Assembly: GCA_002706265.1 (NCBI GenBank)
Contig: PAKU01000029.1
Location: 247,297-311,296, forward strand
Reading direction: 5' to 3'
Length of the DNA: 64,000 bases
Source: Polycyclovorans sp.
GTDB taxonomy: Bacteria; Pseudomonadota; Gammaproteobacteria; Nevskiales; Nevskiaceae
Shown here piece by piece: positions 28,875 through 37,722 of this stretch (positions are counted from its first letter, which is position 1; each line of letters opens with the position of its first letter). The notes beneath the pieces are model-generated. The model was not told the DNA's origin. It did no database searches and was given only the letters and a program-made list of their open reading frames with translations. A program made the position numbers and the translations under genes.

Positions 28875-29647
28875 CACACGATCTTCCGAATCCACACCGC
28901 TTTCGTACCCAGATATCCGATCCAGAGCCAGAACCAGTAATTCATGATGTTGAGAAACCCCGCGAACACGGCCGTCAGGGGCGTCACTGCGGCACCGAAG
29001 GTCCGCAGCGTGGACTCCTCGATGATGCGCACGTATTCAGGGATCGCCGTGCGGATGTACTCGTAGCCCATCAGGTCGGCAACAGTCAGCATCGTTCCGT
29101 TAAGCTCAAGCGGCACCTGGAACGGCGCCAAGATTGACCAGTTGAGCGGATAGATCAGAAGGCCGAAGGTGAATCCGCCGAAAAGCCCCGTCCAGAAGAA
29201 GCTGCGGGTGAGCAGCAGCATGCAGTCCAGAATCAGGCCCAGGCCGATGTAGGTCGAAGGCCATACAAAGTTCATCGGAAAATCGGCGAAGAGATGGAAG
29301 TTGAGATAGCGGCTGATCCAGGCGGCCAGGGTCAGGCACAGAATCGTGAGCGTTCCGCCTAACGGCAGGCGCAGCTTGTCCCACAGCAGGAACCCGAACA
29401 CGCCTGGTAACACGGTGAGGGCAAGTGGCGTTACAAGCGGCCACCAGCGGCGATCGCGCCAGTCCACCCAATAATCCCAGTCGCCGACGAGCAGCGCGAA
29501 GTGAAAACTGAAGATGCCCATGAAGAGCAGCACGATCAGAGGAATGATCAGCAAGTCCATCTGGACGTACGCCTTCCGCTGTTCCTTCGCTGAAGTGAGC
29601 CCGTTTTGGCCTGTGTCAACAGGCACTGAGTTATCTGAAACCTTCAT
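28874..29647 (-). CDS. pmoA: copper membrane monooxygenase subunit A
   Basis: Polytopic membrane protein of 257 residues. It carries GDWDYWVDWRDRRWWPLVTP, the region used to recognise pmoA/amoA genes, then FPMNFVWPSTYIGLGLILD and GYEYIRTAIPEYVRIIEEST near the end. It forms the membrane core of the trimer. Residues around the signature differ from those I remember for methane and ammonia enzymes (DYW rather than DFW, RRWWP), which fits a hydrocarbon monooxygenase branch. Its substrate is not determinable by eye. It lies 215 bp after pmoC, with a strong hairpin between. Confidence 0.93.
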   Translation of the reverse strand: MKVSDNSVPVDTGQNGLTSAKEQRKAYVQMDLLIIPLIVLLFMGIFSFHFALLVGDWDYWVDWRDRRWWPLVTPLALTVLPGVFGFLLWDKLRLPLGGTLTILCLTLAAWISRYLNFHLFADFPMNFVWPSTYIGLGLILDCMLLLTRSFFWTGLFGGFTFGLLIYPLNWSILAPFQVPLELNGTMLTVADLMGYEYIRTAIPEYVRIIEESTLRTFGAAVTPLTAVFAGFLNIMNYWFWLWIGYLGTKAVWIRKIV

Positions 29648-29806
29648 TTAGTCGGGATCTCCGCCCTTGGTTTTGCTCAGCGATGCCCGCGCAGGGGCAA
29701 CCGCTCGATTTCTTGTTTCCACTGAACGCCAGTCGCCTGTGGCGATGACCCAACCCCATGTGGGTGACCAAGCGTCGCCTTCTCGCCCGGTCGCTGGCTT
29801 ACTGAG

Positions 29807-29841
29807 CGGCGGGGTCGCGCCCGCTGGGCACGCCCCCGCCG
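29807..29841. terminator. strong hairpin in the pmoC-pmoA spacer
   Basis: CGGCGGGG (29807-29814) and CCCCGCCG (29834-29841) pair perfectly. The inner arms GCGCCC and GGGC(A)CGC extend the stem almost to a 3-base loop. It sits 21 bp after the pmoC stop on the minus strand. Spacers of this kind between the C and A genes are known in ammonia and methane oxidisers; partial termination or mRNA protection giving extra PmoC is likely. Confidence 0.6.
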
Positions 29842-29862
29842 AATCCTTCTTTGAACAGACCC

Positions 29863-30657
29863 TTAGGCAGAAACGCTTGCCGCCGCGTGGCTCTGGGACC
29901 CTTCAGTACTTTCGCTCGTGCCGACGACTTTGGTCAGCTCAACGACACGGGTCAGGATCTGCACCACCAGGCCGCCGGCTGCAAACGTCGCCCAGCCGAG
30001 CAGTACGAAGCCCCAGTGAATGGGCGCGGCAAACAGCTCCTCTGCATAGAAGAACGTGTGCCCCCATTCATTGAGGCCAAGATTGGGCATGATCATGATC
30101 GGGCCCGCAACCACCAGCGCGAACGGCAAGGAAATTCTGTTCGCAAACTGGGGCAACCGGGTGCGGGCGTAGGCGAAGGCCACCACTCCGGCCATGATGA
30201 ACATCGGAATGCCAAAGTAGAACAGCACGATGTGCGTCGGCGTGAAGTCCGTGTCACGAACCGTGACCTGGTGCCACGCTGCGTCAGCCTCGGTGAAGGG
30301 CGATGCGGTCAGGTAAGCAACCACGGCGAACACCAGAATCTGTGCCAGCAGCACGAAGTAACGGCGCAACTCCTCAGCCGGGGCCAGCTTGTCGAGGTGG
30401 CGATCCCGCGTATGCCAGAGCCAACCCACAATTCCGGCACCCATCGCGAACAGCACCGGCAACTGGATGTAGAGCAACGTCATCCAGTATTTCTGGAAGT
30501 CCTCCGAAAAGTAGTCCAGACCCACCGTGAAGGAGGTTGCATGTTGATAGATGCGGTAGGAGCCAAAGAGGATGGCAATGCCCAACAAAACCATAAAGAG
30601 CTTGGCCCAAGGCCCCTTGGGAGACACATAACTGCTGTTTTGCGTGACGGAACTCAT
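29863..30657 (-). CDS. pmoC: copper membrane monooxygenase subunit C
   Basis: Polytopic membrane protein of 264 residues. The PmoC copper site is complete: Asp125, His129 and His142 in DAAWHQVTVRDTDFTPTH, matching in spacing (4 and 13) the ligands described for the methane enzyme. NLGLNEWGHTFFYAEELFAAPIHWGFV is the second signature. AGGAGG lies 8 bases before the ATG. It is the first gene of the operon. The C-terminal tail (about 25 residues, Ser/Ala-rich) is not conserved. Presence of all metal ligands in B and C argues for a functional enzyme. Confidence 0.93.
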   Translation of the reverse strand: MSSVTQNSSYVSPKGPWAKLFMVLLGIAILFGSYRIYQHATSFTVGLDYFSEDFQKYWMTLLYIQLPVLFAMGAGIVGWLWHTRDRHLDKLAPAEELRRYFVLLAQILVFAVVAYLTASPFTEADAAWHQVTVRDTDFTPTHIVLFYFGIPMFIMAGVVAFAYARTRLPQFANRISLPFALVVAGPIMIMPNLGLNEWGHTFFYAEELFAAPIHWGFVLLGWATFAAGGLVVQILTRVVELTKVVGTSESTEGSQSHAAASVSA

Positions 30658-31017
30658 GAGTAGAACCTCCTGATCGATTTATCTGCCGGATGCGGCATTT
30701 TTGTGACGGCCAAGAACCGTCTAGGCTGCGACCTTAATCGCCGGTGAGCGGCTAGTCAATAGCGTGCATTTGCGACGCGCCCTGCACCGTGAAGCGCATG
30801 GATTCAGTCCTGCTAACGGTCGCTCTCGGGCCGGGGCGCGAGGCGTCGTGGCACTGCAGGCGGGCCAGGACCGACGCCCCATTCGGTGCTGAGTGCAGCC
30901 TTCCGACAGGTCATGTTCTAACAAACGCTTGACTGATACACTCAGAATCGCGACGATCACGCTGACCCAATTGCATCAGTGGGCGATGGCCGCTTGCCCC
31001 ATCCCGGAGATCGAAAG
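30658..31017. other. intergenic region between divergent pmoC and aldehyde dehydrogenase
   Basis: About 360 bp without a gene. It contains operator copy 3 (30917-30936) close to the aldehyde dehydrogenase and, on the pmoC side, a short palindrome TGCCGcatcCGGCA (about 30684-30697). I could not assign a convincing pmoC promoter. Confidence 0.5.
30917..30957 (+). promoter_or_regulatory. recurrent operator-like site, copy 3, overlapping a likely promoter
   Basis: TCTAACAAACGCTTGACTGA (30917-30936) matches the reverse complement of copy 2 at 16 of 20 positions. TTGACT at 30929-30934 inside it is a good -35 box; GACGAT 17 bases later (30952-30957) is a weak -10. A repressor here would block transcription of the aldehyde dehydrogenase starting at 31018. 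An effect on pmoC, 260 bp away, is less likely. Confidence 0.55.
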
Positions 31018-32478
31018 ATGAACGCCCCCCAACAGACCCCCGTCCCCGCAGTTTTCGCCAATGGCGCGCCAGATGCGCAGGCGCTGGTGGCCGCCTTCGA
31101 TGCCCAGAAGACCACAGCGCTCCGCTGGCGCAGTTCGACCGCCGACGAACGGATCGCCCGCATCCGCAAACTGCGCGATGCCGTGCAGGCGGCAGCCCCG
31201 GCGATCCGAGCGGCGGCTGCAGCGGACTTCCGCAAGCCGGAAGTTGAAGTCGACCTGACGGAAATCTTCACCGTGATCTCCGAAGCCAACATGGCGATGC
31301 GCAGGCTCAAGCGCTGGATGAGGCCCACGCGCGTCGGGTTCTCGCCACTGATGGCCGGCACGAGCGGCCGCATCGAATACCAGGCGCGCGGACGTTGCCT
31401 GATCATTTCGCCGTGGAACTACCCGGTGAATCTGAGCTTCTGCCCGCTGGTGCTGGCGCTTGCGGCTGGCAACACCGCCATCATCAAGCCGTCGGAAATG
31501 ACGCCACATTTGTCGGCGGAGATGCAGAAAATCATCGACGCGACCTTCCCGCCGGATGAAGTCGCGCTGTTTCAGGGCGACGCTGAAATTTCCAAGGCCC
31601 TGCTCGATCTGCCGTTCGATCACATTTTCTTCACCGGCGCCCCCGCCCTCGGAAAAGTGGTGATGGCCGCTGCTTCGCGCCACCTGACCAGCGTGACGCT
31701 GGAACTGGGCGGCAAGAGCCCGACCATCATCGATGCCAGCGCCGATCTGAAGGCCGCTGCGCACAACGTGTGCTGGTCCAAGTTCATGAACAACGGTCAA
31801 ACCTGCATCGCGCCCGATCACCTTTTCGTGCATGAATCGGTCGCAGACAAATTCATGGATCTGCTGCGCGAACGTCTCGGCCAGGTTTTCGGTCAGGACG
31901 ACGAGGCCCGGTTCCGTTCACCCGATCTTGCCCGCATCGTCAACGGGCGCCACACCGCGCGCGTTCGGCGGTTGCTCGATGACGCGCGCGAGCGCGGCGC
32001 CACCGTCGTTGCCGGCGGCGACGTGCGTGAGGAACAGTGCTACATCTCGCCGACCCTCCTCGAGGGCGTGCCTGCAGACGCCGCAGTCATGCACGAGGAG
32101 ATCTTCGGGCCGCTGCTGCCGGTGATCCGGTTCGGCGAACTCGACGAGGTCATCGACCGCATCAATGCCGGTGAAAAGCCGCTGGCGCTATACGTCTGGG
32201 GCCAGGACCGCGCCCGCGTCCGTCGCGTTCTCGACCAGACCTCGTCGGGCGGCGTCTGCGTCAACAATACGGTCGTGCATGCCCTGCATCCCCTGCTGCC
32301 CTTTGGCGGCGTCAACAATTCAGGGCTGGGCAGCACGCATGGCGAGTTCGGCTTCCGTGCGTTCTCGCACGCCCGGGCGATCGCGGACACGCGAATCGGT
32401 CTGGTCAAGATGTTCTACCCCCCCTACACCGCCCGCGTTAAGCGACTGATCGCGCTCACCTTGCGCTGGTTTGCGTAA
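31018..32478 (+). CDS. fatty aldehyde dehydrogenase (class 3 / coniferyl-aldehyde type)
   Basis: NAD(P)-dependent aldehyde dehydrogenase of 486 residues. Catalytic Cys is in NNGQTCIAPDH and catalytic Glu in TLELGGKSP; PWNYPVNLSF and FTGAPALGK contact the cofactor. The C terminus MFYPPYTARVKRLIALTLRW is like that of membrane-associated fatty aldehyde dehydrogenases. It would oxidise aldehydes from CYP153 or copper-monooxygenase products to acids. The ATG at 31018 has GGAG upstream. It stands alone between operator copy 3 and a clear terminator. Confidence 0.92.
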   Translation: MNAPQQTPVPAVFANGAPDAQALVAAFDAQKTTALRWRSSTADERIARIRKLRDAVQAAAPAIRAAAAADFRKPEVEVDLTEIFTVISEANMAMRRLKRWMRPTRVGFSPLMAGTSGRIEYQARGRCLIISPWNYPVNLSFCPLVLALAAGNTAIIKPSEMTPHLSAEMQKIIDATFPPDEVALFQGDAEISKALLDLPFDHIFFTGAPALGKVVMAAASRHLTSVTLELGGKSPTIIDASADLKAAAHNVCWSKFMNNGQTCIAPDHLFVHESVADKFMDLLRERLGQVFGQDDEARFRSPDLARIVNGRHTARVRRLLDDARERGATVVAGGDVREEQCYISPTLLEGVPADAAVMHEEIFGPLLPVIRFGELDEVIDRINAGEKPLALYVWGQDRARVRRVLDQTSSGGVCVNNTVVHALHPLLPFGGVNNSGLGSTHGEFGFRAFSHARAIADTRIGLVKMFYPPYTARVKRLIALTLRWFA

Positions 32479-32521
32479 CGACTGGCATTCACGCAGGCGG
32501 CGCTTTCCGATCCCCGTACTT

Positions 32522-32547
32522 GGCCTCGCCATAGAGGCCTCTTTTTT
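32522..32547 (+). terminator. rho-independent terminator of aldehyde dehydrogenase gene
   Basis: GGCCTC (32522-32527), loop GCCATA, GAGGCC (32534-32539), then TC and six T residues (32542-32547). A classic terminator 44 bp after the stop codon. Confidence 0.8.
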
Positions 32548-32586
32548 GCGTCATCCACATTTACTTCAAGTCTTGGAGCGTTACCA

Positions 32587-33765
32587 ATGAGTCAAACCGT
32601 CGTTGTTGCCGGCGTGGGCATGGTGCCCTTCACCAAGCCGGGCACTTCCGAACCGTATTACGACATGGGCGCCGAGGCGGCACGTCGCGCCCTGGCCGAT
32701 GCAGGCGTCGATTACAAGCGCGTACAGCAGGCCTATGTCGGCTACGTGTATGGCGATTCCACCTGCGGACAGCGTGCGCTGTACCCGGTGGGCATGACCG
32801 GCATCCCGGTGATCAACGTCAACAACAACTGCTCGACCGGGTCCACGGCGCTGTTTCTGGCGCGGCAGGCCGTGCAGAGCGGCGCAGCGGACTGCGTGAT
32901 CGCGCTGGGCTTCGAGCAGATGAAACCCGGAGCCCTGGGTTCGTACTTCCACGACCGGCCGAGTCCCTTCGAGCCCTTCGACACGGTGTGCGACGAACTG
33001 GTCGGCCAGCCCGACGTACCGCTGGCAATCCGTTACTTCGGCGGCGCCGGCATGGCGCACATGGAAAAGTACGGCACCAAGGCCGAGACCTTCGCGAAGA
33101 TTCGTGCCAAGGCCAGCCGTCATGCCATGAACAACCCCGTCGCCCTGTTCCGCAAGGAAGTGACGGTGGAAGAAGTCATGGCCTCACCGGTGCTGATCGG
33201 GCCGATGACGCGCCTGATGGCCTGCCCGCCCACCTGCGGCGCAGCGGCCGCCATCATCTGTTCAGAAAGGTTCGCCAAGCAGCATGGCCTGGACTCACGC
33301 GTGAAGATCGTCGCGCAGGCCATGACCACCGACACGCCGGAGACCTTCGAGGCGCGCAACATGATGCAGCTCGTCGGCTTCGACATGGCCCGCGCCGCCG
33401 CTGACCAGGTCTATGCCGCTTCCGGGGTTGATCCCAAGGATGTGAGCGTCGTCGAGCTGCACGACTGTTTCGCGACCAATGAACTGCTCACCTACGAAGC
33501 CCTGCGCCTGGCACCGGATGGCGGCGCCGAGAAGATGGTGAACGACGGCGACAACACGTACGGCGGTCGCGTGGTGACCAATCCCTCCGGCGGCCTGCTG
33601 TCCAAGGGCCATCCGCTGGGTGCGACCGGCCTGGCCCAGTGCACCGAGCTGGTCCAGCAGTTGCGCGGCACCGCCGAGGCGCGCCAGGTCAAGGGCGCCC
33701 GCACGGCGCTGCAGCACAACCTGGGCCTGGGTGGCGCCTGCGTCGTGACGATGTATCAAGCCTGA
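32587..33765 (+). CDS. SCP-x/SCP2-type thiolase
   Basis: Thiolase of 392 residues with nucleophile Cys82 (NNNCSTGSTAL), HDCFATNE and SKGHPLGATG, so it appears active. This is the branch of peroxisomal SCPx thiolases, which cleave 2-methyl-branched 3-ketoacyl-CoAs and bile-acid side chains. It opens a five-gene set with two MaoC-type proteins, an SDR and an ACAD, which is a full D-type beta-oxidation round. TTGGAG precedes the ATG. Confidence 0.9.
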   Translation: MSQTVVVAGVGMVPFTKPGTSEPYYDMGAEAARRALADAGVDYKRVQQAYVGYVYGDSTCGQRALYPVGMTGIPVINVNNNCSTGSTALFLARQAVQSGAADCVIALGFEQMKPGALGSYFHDRPSPFEPFDTVCDELVGQPDVPLAIRYFGGAGMAHMEKYGTKAETFAKIRAKASRHAMNNPVALFRKEVTVEEVMASPVLIGPMTRLMACPPTCGAAAAIICSERFAKQHGLDSRVKIVAQAMTTDTPETFEARNMMQLVGFDMARAAADQVYAASGVDPKDVSVVELHDCFATNELLTYEALRLAPDGGAEKMVNDGDNTYGGRVVTNPSGGLLSKGHPLGATGLAQCTELVQQLRGTAEARQVKGARTALQHNLGLGGACVVTMYQA

Positions 33766-33779
33766 CAGGGAGGGCTTTC

Positions 33780-34238
33780 ATGATCGATACCAAGCACATC
33801 GGCCGTCAGTTGCCGAGCACCACGTTCGAAGTGGAAAAGGGGCGCCTGCGCTTCTTCGCCAAGGCCACCGGTGAAACCCGGCCCGAGTACATCGATGAGG
33901 CGGCGGCCAAGGCCGCGGGCTACCGCAGCCTGCCGGTGCCGCCGACCTTTCTCATGGGCGCGGACTTGGATGCCGGAATCATGTTCACCCTGCTCGACGA
34001 GCTGGGCGTACCCATCGGCAACATCCTGCACGGCGAGCAGAGCTTCACCTACCACGCGCAGGTCTGTGCCGGCGACATGCTCAAAGTGGAATCGCGCATC
34101 GCCGACATCTACCAGAAGAAAGGCGGCGCGCTCGAGTTCATCGTGAAGGACTCGGTCATCACCGATCAGAACGGCGTCAAGGTCATGGAAGCCCGCAGCA
34201 TCATCGTGGCCCGCAACCCCAAGGAGAAGGCGGCATGA
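33780..34238 (+). CDS. MaoC-like hydratase, N-terminal-type (non-catalytic) subunit
   Basis: Hot-dog protein of 152 residues of the FAS1-like/MaoC-N type (GRLRFFAKATGETRPEYIDE, LPVPPTFLMGADLD). Such chains lack the Asp/His pair and form a heteromer with a catalytic MaoC chain, as HadA-HadB and ChsH2-ChsH1 do. The catalytic partner is encoded directly downstream with an ATGA overlap. GGGAGG precedes the ATG at 33780. Confidence 0.85.
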   Translation: MIDTKHIGRQLPSTTFEVEKGRLRFFAKATGETRPEYIDEAAAKAAGYRSLPVPPTFLMGADLDAGIMFTLLDELGVPIGNILHGEQSFTYHAQVCAGDMLKVESRIADIYQKKGGALEFIVKDSVITDQNGVKVMEARSIIVARNPKEKAA

Positions 34239-34654
34239 GCGTCCCCACATTCGATCAGGTCAAGGTCGGCGACGAACTGCCGGCGTTGAAGCTGCCGCGC
34301 ATCTCGCGCACCACGCTGGCCCTGTTCGCCGGCGCCTCGGGCGACCACAACCCGGTCCACATCGACCTGGACTTTGCCAAGGCCGCCGGCATGCCGGACG
34401 TGTTCGCGCACGGCATGTTGTCGATGGCCTACCTCGGCCGCTTTCTCACCAACTGGGCGCCGCAGACGCAGCTTCGGCACTACGCGGTGCGCTTCTCGGC
34501 CATCACGCCCATCGGCGCCAAGCTCACCTGCGGCGGCAAGGTCGTTGAGAAACTCGAACACAACGGCGAACAGGTCGTGAAGCTGGAGATTGGCGTCGTC
34601 GACGAAAACGGGGAGCTGAAGCTCTCCGGCGATGCGCTGGTCGCGCTGAAGTAA
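34235..34654 (+). CDS. MaoC-like (R)-specific enoyl-CoA hydratase, catalytic subunit
   Basis: Hot-dog protein of 139 residues with the complete hydratase-2 motif GASGDHNPVHIDLDFAKAAG, whose Asp and His are the catalytic pair, and FAHGMLSMAYLGRF. It hydrates a trans-2-enoyl-CoA to the (R)-3-hydroxyacyl-CoA. Coupled to its N-type partner by an ATGA overlap. The downstream SDR would be the matching 3-hydroxyacyl-CoA dehydrogenase. Confidence 0.9.
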   Translation: MSVPTFDQVKVGDELPALKLPRISRTTLALFAGASGDHNPVHIDLDFAKAAGMPDVFAHGMLSMAYLGRFLTNWAPQTQLRHYAVRFSAITPIGAKLTCGGKVVEKLEHNGEQVVKLEIGVVDENGELKLSGDALVALK

Positions 34655-34686
34655 TCCAACCCCATTTCAGACAGGACACAGAATTC

Positions 34687-35511
34687 ATGAAACTCGAAGG
34701 CAAGGTGGCGCTGGTCACCGGATCGGGCCGCGGCATCGGCCGTGAAATTGCACTCAAGCTCGCCTCGGAAGGCGCCAACGTCGTCGTCAACGATCTCGAT
34801 GCCGCCCCGGCCGAAGAAACCGTTGCCGAAATCAAGGCGATGGGACGCAAGGCCATCGCCTGCGCCGGCAGCGTGACCGAAAAGGGCTTCGCCGAACGCT
34901 TCGTCAACACCGCCATCGAACAACTGGGCGGGCTCGACATCATCGTCAACAACGCCGGATACACCTGGGACAACGTCATCCACAAGATGACCGACGAGCA
35001 GTGGCACGCCATCATGGACGTGCACGTCACGGCGCCGTTCCAGATTCTGCGCGCCGCGTCCGAGTACCTGCGCGTGCAGACCAAGAAGGAAGCGATGGAA
35101 GGACGCGAGGTGTTCCGCAAGGTCGTCAACATTTCCTCGATCGCCGGCACCGGCGGCAACGCGGGTCAGGCCAATTATTCGGCCGGCAAGGCGGCGATCA
35201 TTGGCCTGACCAAGGCGATGTCCAAGGAATGGGGCCGCTACAAGGTCAACGTCAACTGCGTGGCCTTCGGCCTGATCAAAACGCGCCTGACCGAAGCTGC
35301 GGCCGGCGGCGATGCGAGCATCGACGTCGAAGGTCGCAAGATCAAGGTCGGCGTCAATCCGGACCTGCTCAAGACCATGGAAGCCACGGTGCCGATTGGC
35401 CGCGCCGGCACGCCCGCCGAGGCGGCAGGTTCGGTGTATCTGTTCTGCATCCCGGAGTCCAACTACGTCAGCGGACAGGTGCTGGTCTGCGGCGGCGGGT
35501 TCTCGATGTGA
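34687..35511 (+). CDS. SDR-family (3R)-hydroxyacyl-CoA dehydrogenase-like protein
   Basis: SDR of 274 residues: cofactor loop TGSGRGIGRE, NNAG, catalytic SSIAG...YSAGK. WDNVIHKMTDEQWHAIMDVH resembles the dehydrogenase part of peroxisomal multifunctional enzyme 2 and FabG-type proteins. With the hydratase upstream and the SCP-x thiolase it would complete (R)-specific beta-oxidation. The insert DIDVEGRKIKVG-like segment before the C terminus distinguishes it from plain FabG. The exact substrate is unknown. Confidence 0.85.
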   Translation: MKLEGKVALVTGSGRGIGREIALKLASEGANVVVNDLDAAPAEETVAEIKAMGRKAIACAGSVTEKGFAERFVNTAIEQLGGLDIIVNNAGYTWDNVIHKMTDEQWHAIMDVHVTAPFQILRAASEYLRVQTKKEAMEGREVFRKVVNISSIAGTGGNAGQANYSAGKAAIIGLTKAMSKEWGRYKVNVNCVAFGLIKTRLTEAAAGGDASIDVEGRKIKVGVNPDLLKTMEATVPIGRAGTPAEAAGSVYLFCIPESNYVSGQVLVCGGGFSM

Positions 35512-35513
35512 GC

Positions 35514-36671
<1,158 letters not shown>

Positions 36672-36684
36672 GCCTGTCAACCGC

Positions 36685-36726
36685 CGCCGCGTGACGCCCT
36701 GCGCACGCGGCGCCCAACCATTTTTT
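36685..36726 (+). terminator. terminator-like hairpin with T-run
   Basis: CGCCGCGTG (36685-36693) and CACGCGGCG (36704-36712) form a perfect 9-bp stem, with six T residues (36721-36726) a little further on. It lies between the ACAD at 35514 and the hydrolase at 36738. The eight-base gap before the T-run weakens the case. Confidence 0.5.
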
Positions 36727-36737
36727 GAATCCCGACC

Positions 36738-37631
36738 TTGCCACACGACTCAACGACACCCCTGACCCTTCGCGATGTCCAGCTTCAGGGCCGCGACGGC
36801 CAACCACTCGCCGCCGAAGCGGCGGGCGATTCCCGCAATACGCCAGTGATTCTGCTGCACGGCGGCGGGCAGACCCGTCACGCCTGGGCGGGGACGGCGC
36901 TGCGCCTCGCCGAGGCCGGATACTACGCATTGGCCTATGACGCCCGCGGTCACGGCGACAGTGCCTGGTCCGAGCAGGGCGATTACAGCCCGGATGCGCT
37001 GATGGGCGATCTGCATCAAGTGGTGTCCGGCCTCTCGCGGCCGCCGGTACTGGTCGGAGCCTCGATGGGCGGGCTGACCTCGATGGTCGCGCTGGGCGAG
37101 GCCGACCGGGACTTCGCAAGCGCGCTGGTGCTGGTGGATATTGCCGCGCGGCTCGAAGCCAGCGGCGTCGCCCGCGTGCTCAACTTCATGAGTGCGCACA
37201 CCGGCGGGTTCGCCAGCCTCGAAGAGGTGGTCGATGCCGTGTCGGCCTACAACCCACATCGGCCGCGCCCCAAGGGCACCGACGGTCTGCGCAAGAACCT
37301 GCGCTTTCGCGACGGTCGCTGGTACTGGCACTGGGACCCACGCTTTCTCAACCACGCCAGTCGCACCCAGGCGGGTGAGGCGCTGGTGCAGCAGGAGCGC
37401 CGCGAGACCGCCGCGCAGCGCATCCGCGTTCCGACCTTGCTGGTTCGCGGCGGCAGCAGCGATGTGGTCAGCCCCGAAGGCGCGCGCGCGCTGCAGAGCC
37501 TGATCCCACACGCAGAGCTGGCCGACGTGGCCGAAGCCGGTCACATGGTCGCCGGGGATCGCAACGATCTGTTCAGCGAAGCGGTGATCGACTTCCTCCA
37601 CCGTCACGTGCCCCCAAACACAGGCGACTGA
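36738..37631 (+). CDS. alpha/beta-hydrolase
   Basis: Hydrolase of about 297 residues with oxyanion region LLHGGGQTRHAW, nucleophile elbow GASMGG, an acid in SSDVVSPEGA and the His in AEAGHMVAGD. Cap region GRWYWHWDPRFL is common in carboxylesterases and meta-cleavage-like hydrolases of catabolic clusters. No ATG fits the N terminus; a TTG at 36738 is the most likely start. It may hydrolyse an ester, lactone or beta-diketone intermediate. Substrate unknown. Confidence 0.75.
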   Translation: MPHDSTTPLTLRDVQLQGRDGQPLAAEAAGDSRNTPVILLHGGGQTRHAWAGTALRLAEAGYYALAYDARGHGDSAWSEQGDYSPDALMGDLHQVVSGLSRPPVLVGASMGGLTSMVALGEADRDFASALVLVDIAARLEASGVARVLNFMSAHTGGFASLEEVVDAVSAYNPHRPRPKGTDGLRKNLRFRDGRWYWHWDPRFLNHASRTQAGEALVQQERRETAAQRIRVPTLLVRGGSSDVVSPEGARALQSLIPHAELADVAEAGHMVAGDRNDLFSEAVIDFLHRHVPPNTGD

Positions 37632-37722
37632 TGCGCCGGCGTGGCGCCGCACCGTCGGCCCCAAGCGGACCCCCGCTGCCCTGCACGCCCCAAATTTTTT
37701 TCTTTATCTCACCTTGAGGAGC

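Noticed and set aside
24135..30657. Ammonia monooxygenase (amoCAB).
   Set aside because: No hydroxylamine dehydrogenase or nitrification genes are seen, and the neighbours are hydrocarbon and fatty-acid genes. The PmoA signature also differs from what I recall for AmoA.
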